From NCBI GenBank assembly GCA_937885345.1, contig CAKZZH010000107.1:1-33492 (forward strand): 33,492 nt of DNA, written 5' to 3'. The notes under the pieces were generated by a model. It was not told the DNA's origin and ran no database searches. It worked only from the letters and a program-made list of their open reading frames with translations. Numbering within the stretch: the first letter of the stretch is position 1; every line of letters begins with the position of its first letter. Origin of the DNA: an uncultured Lachnospiraceae bacterium (GTDB taxonomy: Bacteria > Bacillota > Clostridia > Lachnospirales > Lachnospiraceae). Shown one piece after another: positions 14,756-23,476 of the stretch. The position numbers were made by a program, and so were the translations under genes.

Positions 14756-17345
14756 TTATTGACGCGGTCTCCGTTTCATCATCGGATTCTTTTCCATTAT
14801 CGTCAGTCTTTTTCTTGGCATGGATCGCGCAGGTTTCTTCTTCACCGGTGATCGCATAGGTCATATCGGGAAGCTCATATTCAAAGTCCTCCGGTACATC
14901 AATCTCATCACGCAGTATCCTTATAACGGTCTCTGTCTCGGGACAGTCGCTTGTGGCTATGTCTCCGGATTCTTTACAAAGTTCAACGCTTGTATGTATG
15001 TTACAGGTCTGAGTAGGCTCCGTACCCGCAATAAAATATTCCGTAATAACCCTGCTTCCTCTCTCGTCACAGTCGCATAAACCTTCTTCCGGAAGAAGCC
15101 CCGAATCTGCACATACATCAACGGCAACGATAGTGCTGGGCATCTCGGGCTCCACGCCTTCAAGATCATGATTCCGGCTCACAGTGGTAAGTATATTGAA
15201 CCAGATATCGATATACGGGTTGCCATAGGCTTCTTCGTATTCCTTATTGGTATCATATCCGCACCATACGCCGCAGGTATAGGCCTGTGAGAAACCAATG
15301 GTCCATCTGTCGTACATATTCTGTGTGGTTCCTGATTTGGCCGAAAGATATATATCGGTAAGTGACGCAAGTCCTCCGAGCGTTCCACGTTCCAATGTCG
15401 TATGAAGTGCGTTTGTCATAAGCCATGCAGTTTCTTCGGTAATGACTCTGGTCGAATTGATCTCGGTGTTGTCAAGAATGACGTTTCCGTCATGGTCGAC
15501 GATCTTTGAGTACATCTTATATTCGATAAGCTCACCGCCGTTAGGAAATACGGTGTATGCATTTGTCATTTCAAGGTTTGTTGCCGAGCATGTGCCAAGC
15601 GCAACAGGAAGATAGTAATCGTTCTTGGTAAGCGAAGTAATACCGTAATTCTGCAGATACCGGATACCTGTCATAACCCCTATGTCATCGAGCGTCTTGA
15701 GCGCCGGTACGTTACGCGACTGAGCCATTGCATCTCTTAAAGTGATATAGCCGATATATTTCTTGTCTACGTTACGTACAAGCTGTCCGTTGCTGTAATA
15801 AAAAGGCACATCATCAATAATGGTAGAAAGGTCATATCCGCTTGAATCAATGGCAGCAGAATATACCGCAAGAGGCTTGATGGTCGAACCGACCTGTCTT
15901 AAGGTTGAGGTCGCTCTGTTAAGAGTAAGGCTTTGCGTTTTTTCACCACGTCCACCGACGATTGCTCGTATATTACCGGTTCCGTTCTCAATAAGCACAA
16001 GCGAAAACTGCGGCTGAAGCGAATAGGATATGGATTCACTGCCTTCAATAACGGTTCCTCCCGTTTCTTCGAGCAGGTGCGCTTTATATTCCGCAACATA
16101 TGTGTCAATAATATCGGTAGATGCAAAATTAAGTCCTAAACTTGAACCATATATACCTTGCATATACGTTAGAAAAGTATTTTCGGAATATCTGCTTATA
16201 ACACCGTCCTTGTCCTTGATCTGAAGAGCGTAATTGAAACTGTATTCTATATAGCCGTTCCAACTTGCAGGGTCGTTTATTGCCTGCTCTATATACTGCT
16301 GCATATCGGAATCCTCGCAGGAATAAATGGACAAACCGCCACGGTATACCAGATTGTATGCCTGTGTGTAGGTATATCCTTTCTGCGTCATAAGGTCATC
16401 CATGATCTCACCGATAAGTGCATCGGTATAATATGAATAAGCGCCTGATGAAGCACTTACAGCACTTCTGACGTTCATGATCCTGTCATAGACTTCGTCG
16501 TTAATGGCTTCGTCGTATTCGGCCTGTGTGATATAGCCGAGCCTGAGCATATAATCGAGAACGGTGGTCATTCTCTTTACATTCCACTCTGGATGTCTTA
16601 TGGGATTGTATTTGGAAGGATTCTGCGTAATGGCCGCGATTACGGCGCATTCCGAAAGGGTAAGTTCGGATACGTCCTTGTTAAAATAATTAAGTGCCGC
16701 AGCCTGTACGCCGAGGTTGTTGTTTCCGAGATTGATAGTATTAAGATAATTCTCAAGTATCAGATTCTTGTCGTCAATCTCTTCTTCAAGCTTTACGGCA
16801 AGGTACTGCTCCTGGATCTTACGCTTGATCCTGTCGAGCATAGTCTTCTCGTTTTCAGCGGAAAATACACTGTTCTTAAGAAGCTGCTGAGTGATGGTAC
16901 TTGCGCCCTGGGTCTCTTTGAAACCGCTCTTAACTGCCTCGTAGATCGCTCTTAAAATACCTTTGGCATCAATTCCGTTATGTTCATAGAAACGCTCGTC
17001 CTCGATTGCGACAAAAGCGTTCTTAAGGTTGTCCGGAATCTCGTCGATCGTAACATATATTCTATTGGCACCGGAAGCAACGAGTTCCTCGAGTTTCTTG
17101 CCGTTGCAGTCATAAATCGCAGTCTTGTACTGCGAAGGCGTTACATCATTAAGAGTAACGGAAGGTGCAGTGTCTATGATGCCCTTGATGGCACCCATAA
17201 CAATGCATATGATCGTTACCATTGCAAAAACGACGGCGATTATAAGCGCACGAAAGAATATAACAAGCCCCTTGGTCTCGGTTTTTCTCAGAAGTGATGA
17301 TAATTCTTTTTGTTTTTTCTTGATAGAGTTGCTGCTGTAGTTCAT
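14730..17345 (-). CDS. Class A penicillin-binding protein (GT51 glycosyltransferase + transpeptidase)
   Basis: This 871-aa bifunctional enzyme polymerises lipid II into glycan strands and cross-links the peptides outside the membrane. A cytoplasmic basic N-terminus precedes one membrane helix (about 30-52). The GT51 domain follows, with catalytic Glu115 in EDERFYEH and the QGASTITQQLLKN motif (146-158). The transpeptidase domain has Ser487-x-x-Lys490 (STIK), SRN (543-545) and Lys670-Ser-Gly-Thr. An unusual C-terminal tail after residue 740 contains several spaced Cys residues and an acidic end. AAGGAGG 6 nt upstream selects the ATG at 17345; the frame continues upstream to 17363, before that site. 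It lies alone between terminator and promoter. Confidence 0.95.
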   Translation of the reverse strand: MNYSSNSIKKKQKELSSLLRKTETKGLVIFFRALIIAVVFAMVTIICIVMGAIKGIIDTAPSVTLNDVTPSQYKTAIYDCNGKKLEELVASGANRIYVTIDEIPDNLKNAFVAIEDERFYEHNGIDAKGILRAIYEAVKSGFKETQGASTITQQLLKNSVFSAENEKTMLDRIKRKIQEQYLAVKLEEEIDDKNLILENYLNTINLGNNNLGVQAAALNYFNKDVSELTLSECAVIAAITQNPSKYNPIRHPEWNVKRMTTVLDYMLRLGYITQAEYDEAINDEVYDRIMNVRSAVSASSGAYSYYTDALIGEIMDDLMTQKGYTYTQAYNLVYRGGLSIYSCEDSDMQQYIEQAINDPASWNGYIEYSFNYALQIKDKDGVISRYSENTFLTYMQGIYGSSLGLNFASTDIIDTYVAEYKAHLLEETGGTVIEGSESISYSLQPQFSLVLIENGTGNIRAIVGGRGEKTQSLTLNRATSTLRQVGSTIKPLAVYSAAIDSSGYDLSTIIDDVPFYYSNGQLVRNVDKKYIGYITLRDAMAQSRNVPALKTLDDIGVMTGIRYLQNYGITSLTKNDYYLPVALGTCSATNLEMTNAYTVFPNGGELIEYKMYSKIVDHDGNVILDNTEINSTRVITEETAWLMTNALHTTLERGTLGGLASLTDIYLSAKSGTTQNMYDRWTIGFSQAYTCGVWCGYDTNKEYEEAYGNPYIDIWFNILTTVSRNHDLEGVEPEMPSTIVAVDVCADSGLLPEEGLCDCDERGSRVITEYFIAGTEPTQTCNIHTSVELCKESGDIATSDCPETETVIRILRDEIDVPEDFEYELPDMTYAITGEEETCAIHAKKKTDDNGKESDDETETASIKETGDSNK

Positions 17346-17368
17346 AGCCGGCCTCCTTACCATATCGA

Positions 17369-17377
17369 ATTATAGCA
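17369..17377 (-). promoter_or_regulatory. Extended -10 promoter of the PBP gene
   Basis: On the minus strand TGC precedes a perfect TATAAT (17369-17374); the -35 is poor. Transcription would start near 17362, leaving a leader of about 17 nt with the AAGGAGG site. Confidence 0.6.
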
Positions 17378-17424
17378 GAACAGGCCGATAAAATAAAGAA
17401 AAACACCCTTATTTTAAGAAAAAC

Positions 17425-17454
17425 GTAACACTAAATTAACATATATGCTAAAAT
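17425..17454 (+). promoter_or_regulatory. Promoter of yigZ, placing the start at or beside the ATG
   Basis: TAAAAT (17449-17454) lies exactly 7 nt before the ATG at 17462, with a weak GTAACA -35 (17425-17430). The message could be leaderless from 17462. No Shine-Dalgarno precedes either candidate start codon. Confidence 0.45.
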
Positions 17455-17455
17455 A

Positions 17456-18106
17456 ATGTCTATGAGCGAGACAATATATTTAAAGAAAAGCGGCGAAGGC
17501 CTGTATGAAGAGAAGAAATCGCGTTTTATAGCGGTAACCTATCCTGTTAAAGATCCTCAGGAGGCACAGGATATTATCGATGAAACGCGTAAGAAATACT
17601 GGGATGCAAGGCATAACTGCTATGCCTATGCGATCGGCCCGGCAAACGAAGTTACCAAATGCAGTGACGACGGCGAGCCCTCAGGCACTGCCGGAAGACC
17701 GATACTTGAAGTGATCACGGGAAGCGGTGTGCATAACTGTCTTGTGATCGTGACCAGATATTTCGGCGGAACGCTCCTTGGAACAGGTGGTCTTGTGCGT
17801 GCTTATACCAAATCCGCCTCCGAGGCGATCAAAGCGTCCTTGTTGGTCACTCTCACAGAAGGGGCGCGCCTTACCGTAAGAACGGACTACAACTCCTTTA
17901 ATCTTATCAAAAATATCGCAGCCGACGGATCGGCTGCGATTAAGGATATCATATATGACGCGGGCGTAACGATGATCATCGAATGCGCCGCTAATGTATC
18001 GGACGTTCTCTTCGATAAAATAACCGATGCCACATCGGACCAAGCGGTTATTGAAGTAAAGGACGCCGGTCTTATTGAGATCATTTCCCAAGTTTCTTCA
18101 GTATAG
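17456..18106 (+). CDS. yigZ: YigZ / IMPACT family protein
   Basis: This 216-aa member of the UPF0029/IMPACT family is linked in eukaryotes to translation control and in bacteria to an uncertain role in RNA or protein binding. The signature is clear: KKSRFIA, ARHNCYAY, SDDGEPSGTAGRPIL, VTRYFGGTLLGTGGLVRAY. A C-terminal ferredoxin-like domain (about 138-210) completes it. The start may be 17456 or the ATG at 17462; neither has a ribosome binding site, and 17462 sits exactly 7 nt after a TAAAAT box. Its last 26 nt overlap the end of the convergent PAP2 gene. Confidence 0.93.
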   Translation: MSMSETIYLKKSGEGLYEEKKSRFIAVTYPVKDPQEAQDIIDETRKKYWDARHNCYAYAIGPANEVTKCSDDGEPSGTAGRPILEVITGSGVHNCLVIVTRYFGGTLLGTGGLVRAYTKSASEAIKASLLVTLTEGARLTVRTDYNSFNLIKNIAADGSAAIKDIIYDAGVTMIIECAANVSDVLFDKITDATSDQAVIEVKDAGLIEIISQVSSV

Positions 18107-18998
18107 CGGGATAAGCTGCTGTAAGCCATAATCCGCAAAGAAGGTATCTTACGATATGAACCGGGATCATTACCGTTGTATTCACATCGGTATTTAAAAT
18201 ACGCGTAAATGCGAATTTGGGACCCTGCTGAAGCAGAAGTGCGACTCCGAGTCCGACAAGAGTCTTGAGAATGATATTAAGTACTTTACGATTCTTGGTA
18301 TTGTCGTATTTGATAAAGCTTGCTTCAATAAACCACCCGATAACGAAACCTGTAGCGATCCCGGCAGTCTTGAAACCGTCCATCACATTTGCGATGTTCT
18401 CATCATTAACGGTAACGAATCCGTACACGGCGACTGCGATCGTAAGCACGAGCGCGGATATTGCTATGATCAGATTCTTCTTAAGCGTAAGTTCGCCGCT
18501 GTCTACCACAATATTGATAACCAGGGTAACCGCAAAGGTTATTGCAAATGAAACAAGTACATCCTGGATCGTATGGCAACCGAGGTACATTCTTGAAAAC
18601 ATAATAAGTACTATAAGAGCGAACATTACGATCGCAAGCCATTTCTTCTTGAAGTGAAGCCCTATAGGTGCATAGGTTGCGGTTGCAGACTGAGTATGAC
18701 CGCTGGGGAAGGAATAACCGGTAGCACCGCTTTCTGCGGTTTTATCGACAAAAAGTCTCGAATCTCTTACGAAAGGACGGGGAATTTTAAGAACAATCTT
18801 AAGCCCCTGAACAAGCACCCCTCCGAAAAGGAAAGAGAGAGAGATTTTATAAGCAAGCTTCTTATCAAGACTCCAGTAAAATAAACATATAACAAGCACC
18901 GTTATATATTCTGCGGCAAGATAACTGATCCCGTTCATCAGCAGCGTGACAAAAGGAACTCTTGCCTCTTGAAGAAAATACAGTAAATCCAAATCCAT
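18081..18998 (-). CDS. PAP2-family membrane phosphatase
   Basis: This 305-aa integral membrane phosphatase with several hydrophobic helices acts on lipid phosphates or pyrophosphates such as phosphatidate or undecaprenyl diphosphate. The three-part PAP2 active site is intact: Lys67-x6-Arg74-Pro75, Ser99-Gly-His101 (FPSGH) and Ser135-Arg...His142...Asp146. AAGGAGG stands 9-10 nt upstream of the ATG. The gene is larger than minimal PAP2 proteins because of four or more extra C-terminal membrane segments (about 150-300). It overlaps yigZ by 26 nt at the 3' ends. The substrate cannot be read from the sequence; recycling of undecaprenyl diphosphate would suit the neighbouring PBP gene. Confidence 0.9.
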   Translation of the reverse strand: MDLDLLYFLQEARVPFVTLLMNGISYLAAEYITVLVICLFYWSLDKKLAYKISLSFLFGGVLVQGLKIVLKIPRPFVRDSRLFVDKTAESGATGYSFPSGHTQSATATYAPIGLHFKKKWLAIVMFALIVLIMFSRMYLGCHTIQDVLVSFAITFAVTLVINIVVDSGELTLKKNLIIAISALVLTIAVAVYGFVTVNDENIANVMDGFKTAGIATGFVIGWFIEASFIKYDNTKNRKVLNIILKTLVGLGVALLLQQGPKFAFTRILNTDVNTTVMIPVHIVRYLLCGLWLTAAYPAILKKLGK

Positions 18999-19040
18999 GT
19001 TGAAAAAGCCTCCTTGATTTTTATGTCACAAGCAGGTTTC

Positions 19041-19073
19041 ATTGTAGCATATTTAAGCGAATTGGTGTATAAT
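19041..19073. promoter_or_regulatory. Overlapping divergent promoters, PAP2 and beta-CASP genes
   Basis: For the plus strand a perfect TATAAT (19068-19073) implies a start near 19080. For the minus strand TGC-TACAAT (-10 at 19041-19046) implies a start near 19034. The -35 region of one overlaps the -10 of the other, so the two may compete for polymerase. Confidence 0.5.
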
Positions 19074-19136
19074 TTTTTTGATGGGAATAAGTCTTTGGAT
19101 AGGCGACAATACTATATTTTGAGAGGTAAGTTACAC

Positions 19137-20741
19137 ATGAAGATTACATTTATAGGTGCCGATCACGAAGTTACGGGAAGCTGTCATGTTATCAATGCCT
19201 GCGGCAAATACATTCTTGTTGATTGCGGAATGGAACAGGGCGTTGATATATATGAGAATCACGAACTTCCGGGTAATATTCCCGATATTGATTACGTTCT
19301 TCTGACACATGCGCATATCGACCATTCGGGAATGCTTCCGCTTCTTTATGCAAGAGGTTTTCGCGGTGAGATACTTGCCACTTCGCCTACCACCGATCTG
19401 TGCTCGATAATGCTCAAGGACTCCGCTCATATCCAGATGCAGGAAGCAGAGTGGAAGAACCGTAAAGCCAAGCGAGCAGGTAAACAGCAGTACACTCCCA
19501 TATATGACATCAATGATGCCAACAATGTTCTTGAACATTTTGTTTCATGTGATTATGACAAACGTTTTTCCCTTTGCCCCGGAATAGATATAAGATTCTC
19601 CGATGCGGGACATCTTCTCGGTTCTGCCAGCATAGAGCTTTGGATCACTGAGGGAGACATTACCAAAAAGGTCGTATTTTCCGGCGATATAGGCAATCTT
19701 AACAGGCCCTTAATACGCGACCCTAAGTATATTGACGAAGCAGATTATGTAATAATGGAGTCCACCTACGGGGATCGTTTTCACGAGGATAAAATAGACT
19801 ATATCGCAGAGCTCGCACGTATTACAAAGGAAACCTTTAAGCGGGGCGGCAATGTTATAATCCCTTCATTTGCGGTGGGCAGAACGCAGGAGATCCTGTA
19901 CTATTACAGACATATCAAATCCGAGCATATGGTTGAAGGCTATGACGACTTTAAAGTATATGTCGACAGTCCTCTCGCGGTTGAAGCAACGGCCATATTT
20001 AACAAGAACAAGGACATCTGTTTTGATGAGGACGCCATGGAACTTGTCGAAAAGGGTATCAATCCCATACAGTTCCCCGGTCTTACTTTATCGATAACAT
20101 CCGATCAATCCAAAGCTATCAACTTTGATCCCGAGCCCAAGGTAATAATATCCGCATCGGGTATGTGCGAGGCCGGAAGAATAAGGCATCACCTTAAGCA
20201 CAATCTTTGGAGAAGCGATGCAACGATCGTTTTCGTGGGGTATCAGGCAGCAGGAACTCTCGGAAGAGCGCTTCTTGAAGGTACCACAGAGGTTAAGCTC
20301 TTCGGAGAAGATGTTGAGGTAGAGGCGCAGATCGTGAAGCTTGAAGGAGTGAGCGGCCATGCCGATAAGGAGGGGCTTATATCATGGGTTGATCATTTTA
20401 AGACGCCTCTCGAAAAAGTGTTTGTCGTTCACGGTGAGGATGAGGTTTGTGACTCCTTTTCCCAGTGCCTTAGGGATGAGCATGGCATCAATGCCATTGC
20501 TCCTTATACCGGAAGCTGCTACGATCTTGCTACCGGAGTGTGCATAAGGGAAGGCTCCAAGATTAAGATCGTACGGCCTGAGAATACGGTTAGCAGAAGA
20601 CCTAATGATGTTTTTGAACGTCTTATCGCGGCCGGTAAGAGATTAAGTACGGTTATCAGGCATAATGAGGGAGGTGCCAATAAGGATCTCGCCAAATTTG
20701 CCGATCAGATCAATTCATTGTGTGATAAGTGGGACAGATGA
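19137..20741 (+). CDS. Beta-CASP metallo-beta-lactamase-fold RNA nuclease (CPSF/YSH1-like)
   Basis: This 534-aa protein of the MBL/beta-CASP/RMMBL type is a zinc-dependent nuclease expected to cut RNA. The metal site is visible: VDCG, HAHIDHSG (58-65), GHLLGSAS and FSGDIGN. Beta-CASP motifs include ESTYGDR, SFAVGRTQEIL and, in the RMMBL part, GVSGHADKEGL and VHGE. The start at 19137 begins MKITFIGADHEVTGSCH, the family N-terminus; an in-frame start at 19014 lies upstream of the predicted promoter. GAGAGG is 10 nt upstream. It is distinct from RNase J, which has a different motif set, and closer to archaeal and eukaryotic CPSF-like proteins. It overlaps or abuts the following DAGK-like gene. 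Confidence 0.93.
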   Translation: MKITFIGADHEVTGSCHVINACGKYILVDCGMEQGVDIYENHELPGNIPDIDYVLLTHAHIDHSGMLPLLYARGFRGEILATSPTTDLCSIMLKDSAHIQMQEAEWKNRKAKRAGKQQYTPIYDINDANNVLEHFVSCDYDKRFSLCPGIDIRFSDAGHLLGSASIELWITEGDITKKVVFSGDIGNLNRPLIRDPKYIDEADYVIMESTYGDRFHEDKIDYIAELARITKETFKRGGNVIIPSFAVGRTQEILYYYRHIKSEHMVEGYDDFKVYVDSPLAVEATAIFNKNKDICFDEDAMELVEKGINPIQFPGLTLSITSDQSKAINFDPEPKVIISASGMCEAGRIRHHLKHNLWRSDATIVFVGYQAAGTLGRALLEGTTEVKLFGEDVEVEAQIVKLEGVSGHADKEGLISWVDHFKTPLEKVFVVHGEDEVCDSFSQCLRDEHGINAIAPYTGSCYDLATGVCIREGSKIKIVRPENTVSRRPNDVFERLIAAGKRLSTVIRHNEGGANKDLAKFADQINSLCDKWDR

Positions 20742-20743
20742 TC

Positions 20744-21652
20744 ATGAAGAAAATGCTTTTTGTTTTTAACCCCCATGCGGGAAGGGGATTTATTCGCCCC
20801 AAGATATTTGGGATAATTGATGATTTTACCAAGGAGGGCTATATGGTGACCGCCTATCCGACGCAGCGGCCGCTTGATGCCTCAAGAGTTGTACTTGACG
20901 CGGACGGAAGGTATGACATTATTGTTTGCAGCGGCGGAGACGGAACTCTTAATGAGGTTATATCGGCATGCCGTTTGCACAGGGTTTCCAGGCCTGTTAT
21001 AGGTTATATACCTGCGGGAACGACCAACGATTTCGCGGGAAGTCTCGGTATCCCCAAATCCACTTCCAAAGCGGTTAAGATGATCAAAGAAGGTCATATT
21101 CAAACCTGCGATGTCGGTCTTATGAATTCGAGGACCTTTACTTATGTTGCCGCGTTCGGAATGTTTACGGAAATAGCTTATTCAACGCCCCAGTCCCTCA
21201 AGAATCTGATGGGACATCAGGCTTATGTGGTTGAAGGCGTGAAGAATTTCTATCAGAGCAGATCGTACGAAATGAAAGTCACGATTGACGGCTGCACTTA
21301 CGAGGGCGATTTTATATACGGTATGGTTTCCAATTCCAAATCGATCGGTGGATTCAAAGGCATCACGGGGGATGATGTTGTGCTTAACGACGGACTTATG
21401 GAGATCATTCTTGTGAGAGAGCCGATGACCGGAAGCGATATGCAACAGATCATAACCGGACTTTTTGCCAAGGACCACTTATCAAGCGGTAATGATATGG
21501 TTATAAGACTTCGAAGCAATCATGCGGTATTTCAGTCTGATGAGCCTGTTTCGTGGACTCTTGACGGTGAGAACGGTGACGATCACCAATATGTCGAAAT
21601 AGATGTAGTCAAAGAAGCGATAAGTATAATAACTCCATCGCCGGGGAAATAG
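20744..21652 (+). CDS. Second diacylglycerol kinase-family protein
   Basis: This protein of about 302 aa belongs to the DAGK_cat superfamily, distinct in sequence from the copy at 12472-13320. It opens KKMLFVFNPHAGRG and has GGDGTLNE (64-71) and AGTTNDFA (91-98), the ATP-binding motifs of YegS/DgkB-type lipid kinases. Possible starts are 20738, which overlaps the previous stop as ATGA, and 20744, which lies 9 nt after GGGA; the latter is preferred on spacing. Coupling to the beta-CASP gene is likely. The gene ends 31 nt before a convergent DUF3810 gene. Bacterial relatives recycle diacylglycerol into phosphatidate; the exact lipid is unknown. Confidence 0.87.
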   Translation: MKKMLFVFNPHAGRGFIRPKIFGIIDDFTKEGYMVTAYPTQRPLDASRVVLDADGRYDIIVCSGGDGTLNEVISACRLHRVSRPVIGYIPAGTTNDFAGSLGIPKSTSKAVKMIKEGHIQTCDVGLMNSRTFTYVAAFGMFTEIAYSTPQSLKNLMGHQAYVVEGVKNFYQSRSYEMKVTIDGCTYEGDFIYGMVSNSKSIGGFKGITGDDVVLNDGLMEIILVREPMTGSDMQQIITGLFAKDHLSSGNDMVIRLRSNHAVFQSDEPVSWTLDGENGDDHQYVEIDVVKEAISIITPSPGK

Positions 21653-21654
21653 CC

Positions 21655-21670
21655 GGCGCCATATGGCGCC
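21655..21670. repeat. 16-bp perfect palindrome between convergent genes
   Basis: GGCGCCATATGGCGCC is self-complementary and lies 2 nt after the DAGK-like stop and 14 nt before the end of the DUF3810 gene. It can form a short GC-rich hairpin that may assist termination, although no T-tract follows on either strand. Confidence 0.4.
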
Positions 21671-21683
21671 TTAAGATGCGAGA

Positions 21684-22850
21684 TCATAAGCGATCTTCGT
21701 AGTAGGTAAGGAGCAGATCCACGACTTTTCCGTAGCTTTTCACACCATCTTCCTGACCGGTGCTCTTGATATATGTGTCGTTAACGGTGTTTGATACATT
21801 TGATACGACTTCTCCGATTTTGCCGGAATTCGTCTCAAGATCTGCCCAGTATTCGCTTTGATGCTCCATATCCTTAACAAGCTGATCGCCTGCGCCTGAC
21901 CAGACCTCGCGCCATGCGTCAATGCCGCAGGTAGAAAAGATCTGATTATTTGTCTGAATGATAACATTCATAAGGCCGCTGTATCTGAATTCAACATAAT
22001 GCGAATTGATGCAGGCCAGATATGATATAAAATTCGCTTCATCTTCATGCATAAATCCTGCCAGGTGACTTAGTTCATGGCAGATCGTATAAGGAATCTC
22101 GGTGTCGGGGGCCGCGCCGTTATAATTTGCTTCGAGCGTAAAAGGCGAATAAATACCTGTTATCTGCGTATAACTCATAAGATTTGAGAGCATGATCTTT
22201 TTGGGGTTCGGGTAATAGTCCGACATACAGGGATACAGCAGCGTAAGATTGTTCATCGTAGTAACGCTGCTTTTTTTAATATCTATATTTTCCAGTGTAA
22301 AATATCCGTCTTCATCCAGTGGTATTTCTTCCGATATCTTGTTTGCCTCGGCTATAAGATACTTGCCGAGTGCTATAAGCTCATCGCTGCTTCTTTCTTT
22401 CGTGTAATATGCATTGGCAGCGGAAAAGGGCAATCTGCAATTGTTGCAGCTGCAGGTAAGCGTATAGACATTTAGAAGTGCGAGCACGATGCATGCAAGC
22501 CCGAGACCAAATCGTTTGAGCCTGTATGTAAAATTAAAAATGTTTCCCTTCTTGTGATACCTGATAATAAGATATATAAGACGCCCGATATTAAAGAGGA
22601 GCGCGAGAATTCCTAAACAGATAAGAATTTCAAATATCGAAAAAGGCGCAAGAGAGCACAGGGCTCCGAGCGTATGAACGATGCCCCTGTATACGGTTTC
22701 GGAGTAACTTGTGGCAAAGGCGATATTTACCCGAAACATTATATTCAGCGTGATGAGCGGAATCGCCAGTAAAATGATCGTGATGACATATGCCCTGTAA
22801 TTTATGAATCTGAGCTTTTCCGTTTTGGGAGTTTTTTCTTTCTTTTTCAT
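21684..22850 (-). CDS. DUF3810-type membrane protein with HExxH motif
   Basis: This 388-aa protein has a basic cytoplasmic start and three membrane segments (about 20-40, 65-98, 113-132). A large extracytoplasmic domain follows. That domain carries CHELSHLAGFMHEDEANF, in which His258-Glu259-x2-His262 and the downstream Glu/Asp residues look like a zinc metallopeptidase site, as in the DUF3810 family; proteolysis is plausible but not proven. The TCSCNNC run at about 131-137 follows the last helix. The gene begins 6 nt after the iorB stop, so it is very likely part of the ior operon, an unexpected partner for a cytoplasmic oxidoreductase. Confidence 0.85.
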   Translation of the reverse strand: MKKKEKTPKTEKLRFINYRAYVITIILLAIPLITLNIMFRVNIAFATSYSETVYRGIVHTLGALCSLAPFSIFEILICLGILALLFNIGRLIYLIIRYHKKGNIFNFTYRLKRFGLGLACIVLALLNVYTLTCSCNNCRLPFSAANAYYTKERSSDELIALGKYLIAEANKISEEIPLDEDGYFTLENIDIKKSSVTTMNNLTLLYPCMSDYYPNPKKIMLSNLMSYTQITGIYSPFTLEANYNGAAPDTEIPYTICHELSHLAGFMHEDEANFISYLACINSHYVEFRYSGLMNVIIQTNNQIFSTCGIDAWREVWSGAGDQLVKDMEHQSEYWADLETNSGKIGEVVSNVSNTVNDTYIKSTGQEDGVKSYGKVVDLLLTYYEDRL

Positions 22851-22856
22851 TCTGTC

Positions 22857-23435
22857 TTAAGCCCCGCTGTAACCTTCTTCAAATGCCTTCAGATTAAGTT
22901 CGAGGAATTTGGGAGGAACGCTGCTTTTGATCGCCTCAATCCAGGATTCCTTGGGAATCTCGGGAAGTGTTGAAGCAAAGCGTCCCATAAGTGCGATGTT
23001 AACGGCTTTGGTCGAACCTGCCTTCTTGGCGATGAACAGGAAATCGTCAGCGTCCACGATAGCACCCTCGCTCTGCATTTTATTGACGAGATCCTCGGGA
23101 TACTTCTTGGCTCCGGTAATAACCGGCATCGGCTCCATCTCCTGCGTGTTAACGATGATCCTTCCGCCTTCTTTAAGGTAGGGAAGCCATCTTGCGGCTT
23201 CAAGAAGCTCAAAAGATATTATGGTATCGGCTTCTCCCATATCGATGGTGGGAGAATATACTTTATCTCCGTATCTGACATAAGTTACGACGCTTCCGCC
23301 TCTCTGGCTCATACCGTGAACCTCGGACACTTTGACATCATAACCTTCGTTTAAAAGAACTTTGCCGAGAAGTTTGCTGGCAAGGAGCGTTCCCTGTCCG
23401 CCGACTCCGACGATCATTATATTCTGTGTTTTCAT
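22857..23435 (-). CDS. iorB: Indolepyruvate:ferredoxin oxidoreductase, beta subunit
   Basis: IorB is the small subunit of the enzyme that converts aryl-2-oxoacids to aryl-acetyl-CoA with ferredoxin as electron acceptor. It carries the POR-gamma-like domain: IMIVGVGGQGT at the N-terminus and VHGMSQRGGSVVTYVRYG at about 40-57. It is 192 aa, the family's usual size. Two in-frame ATGs exist; the one at 23435 is 7 nt after AAAGGA and is preferred to 23441, which is only 1-2 nt away. It follows iorA by about 40 nt and precedes the DUF3810 gene by 6 nt. Confidence 0.94.
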   Translation of the reverse strand: MKTQNIMIVGVGGQGTLLASKLLGKVLLNEGYDVKVSEVHGMSQRGGSVVTYVRYGDKVYSPTIDMGEADTIISFELLEAARWLPYLKEGGRIIVNTQEMEPMPVITGAKKYPEDLVNKMQSEGAIVDADDFLFIAKKAGSTKAVNIALMGRFASTLPEIPKESWIEAIKSSVPPKFLELNLKAFEEGYSGA

Positions 23436-23476
23436 TTTCATTTCCTTTCAGCGGATCGCTTACAATGGGGCGAATC

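Noticed and set aside
18081..18106. 26-nt overlap of yigZ and PAP2 coding ends as a possible frameshift or assembly error
   Set aside because: Both proteins have family-typical C-termini, so a genuine convergent overlap is the simplest explanation.
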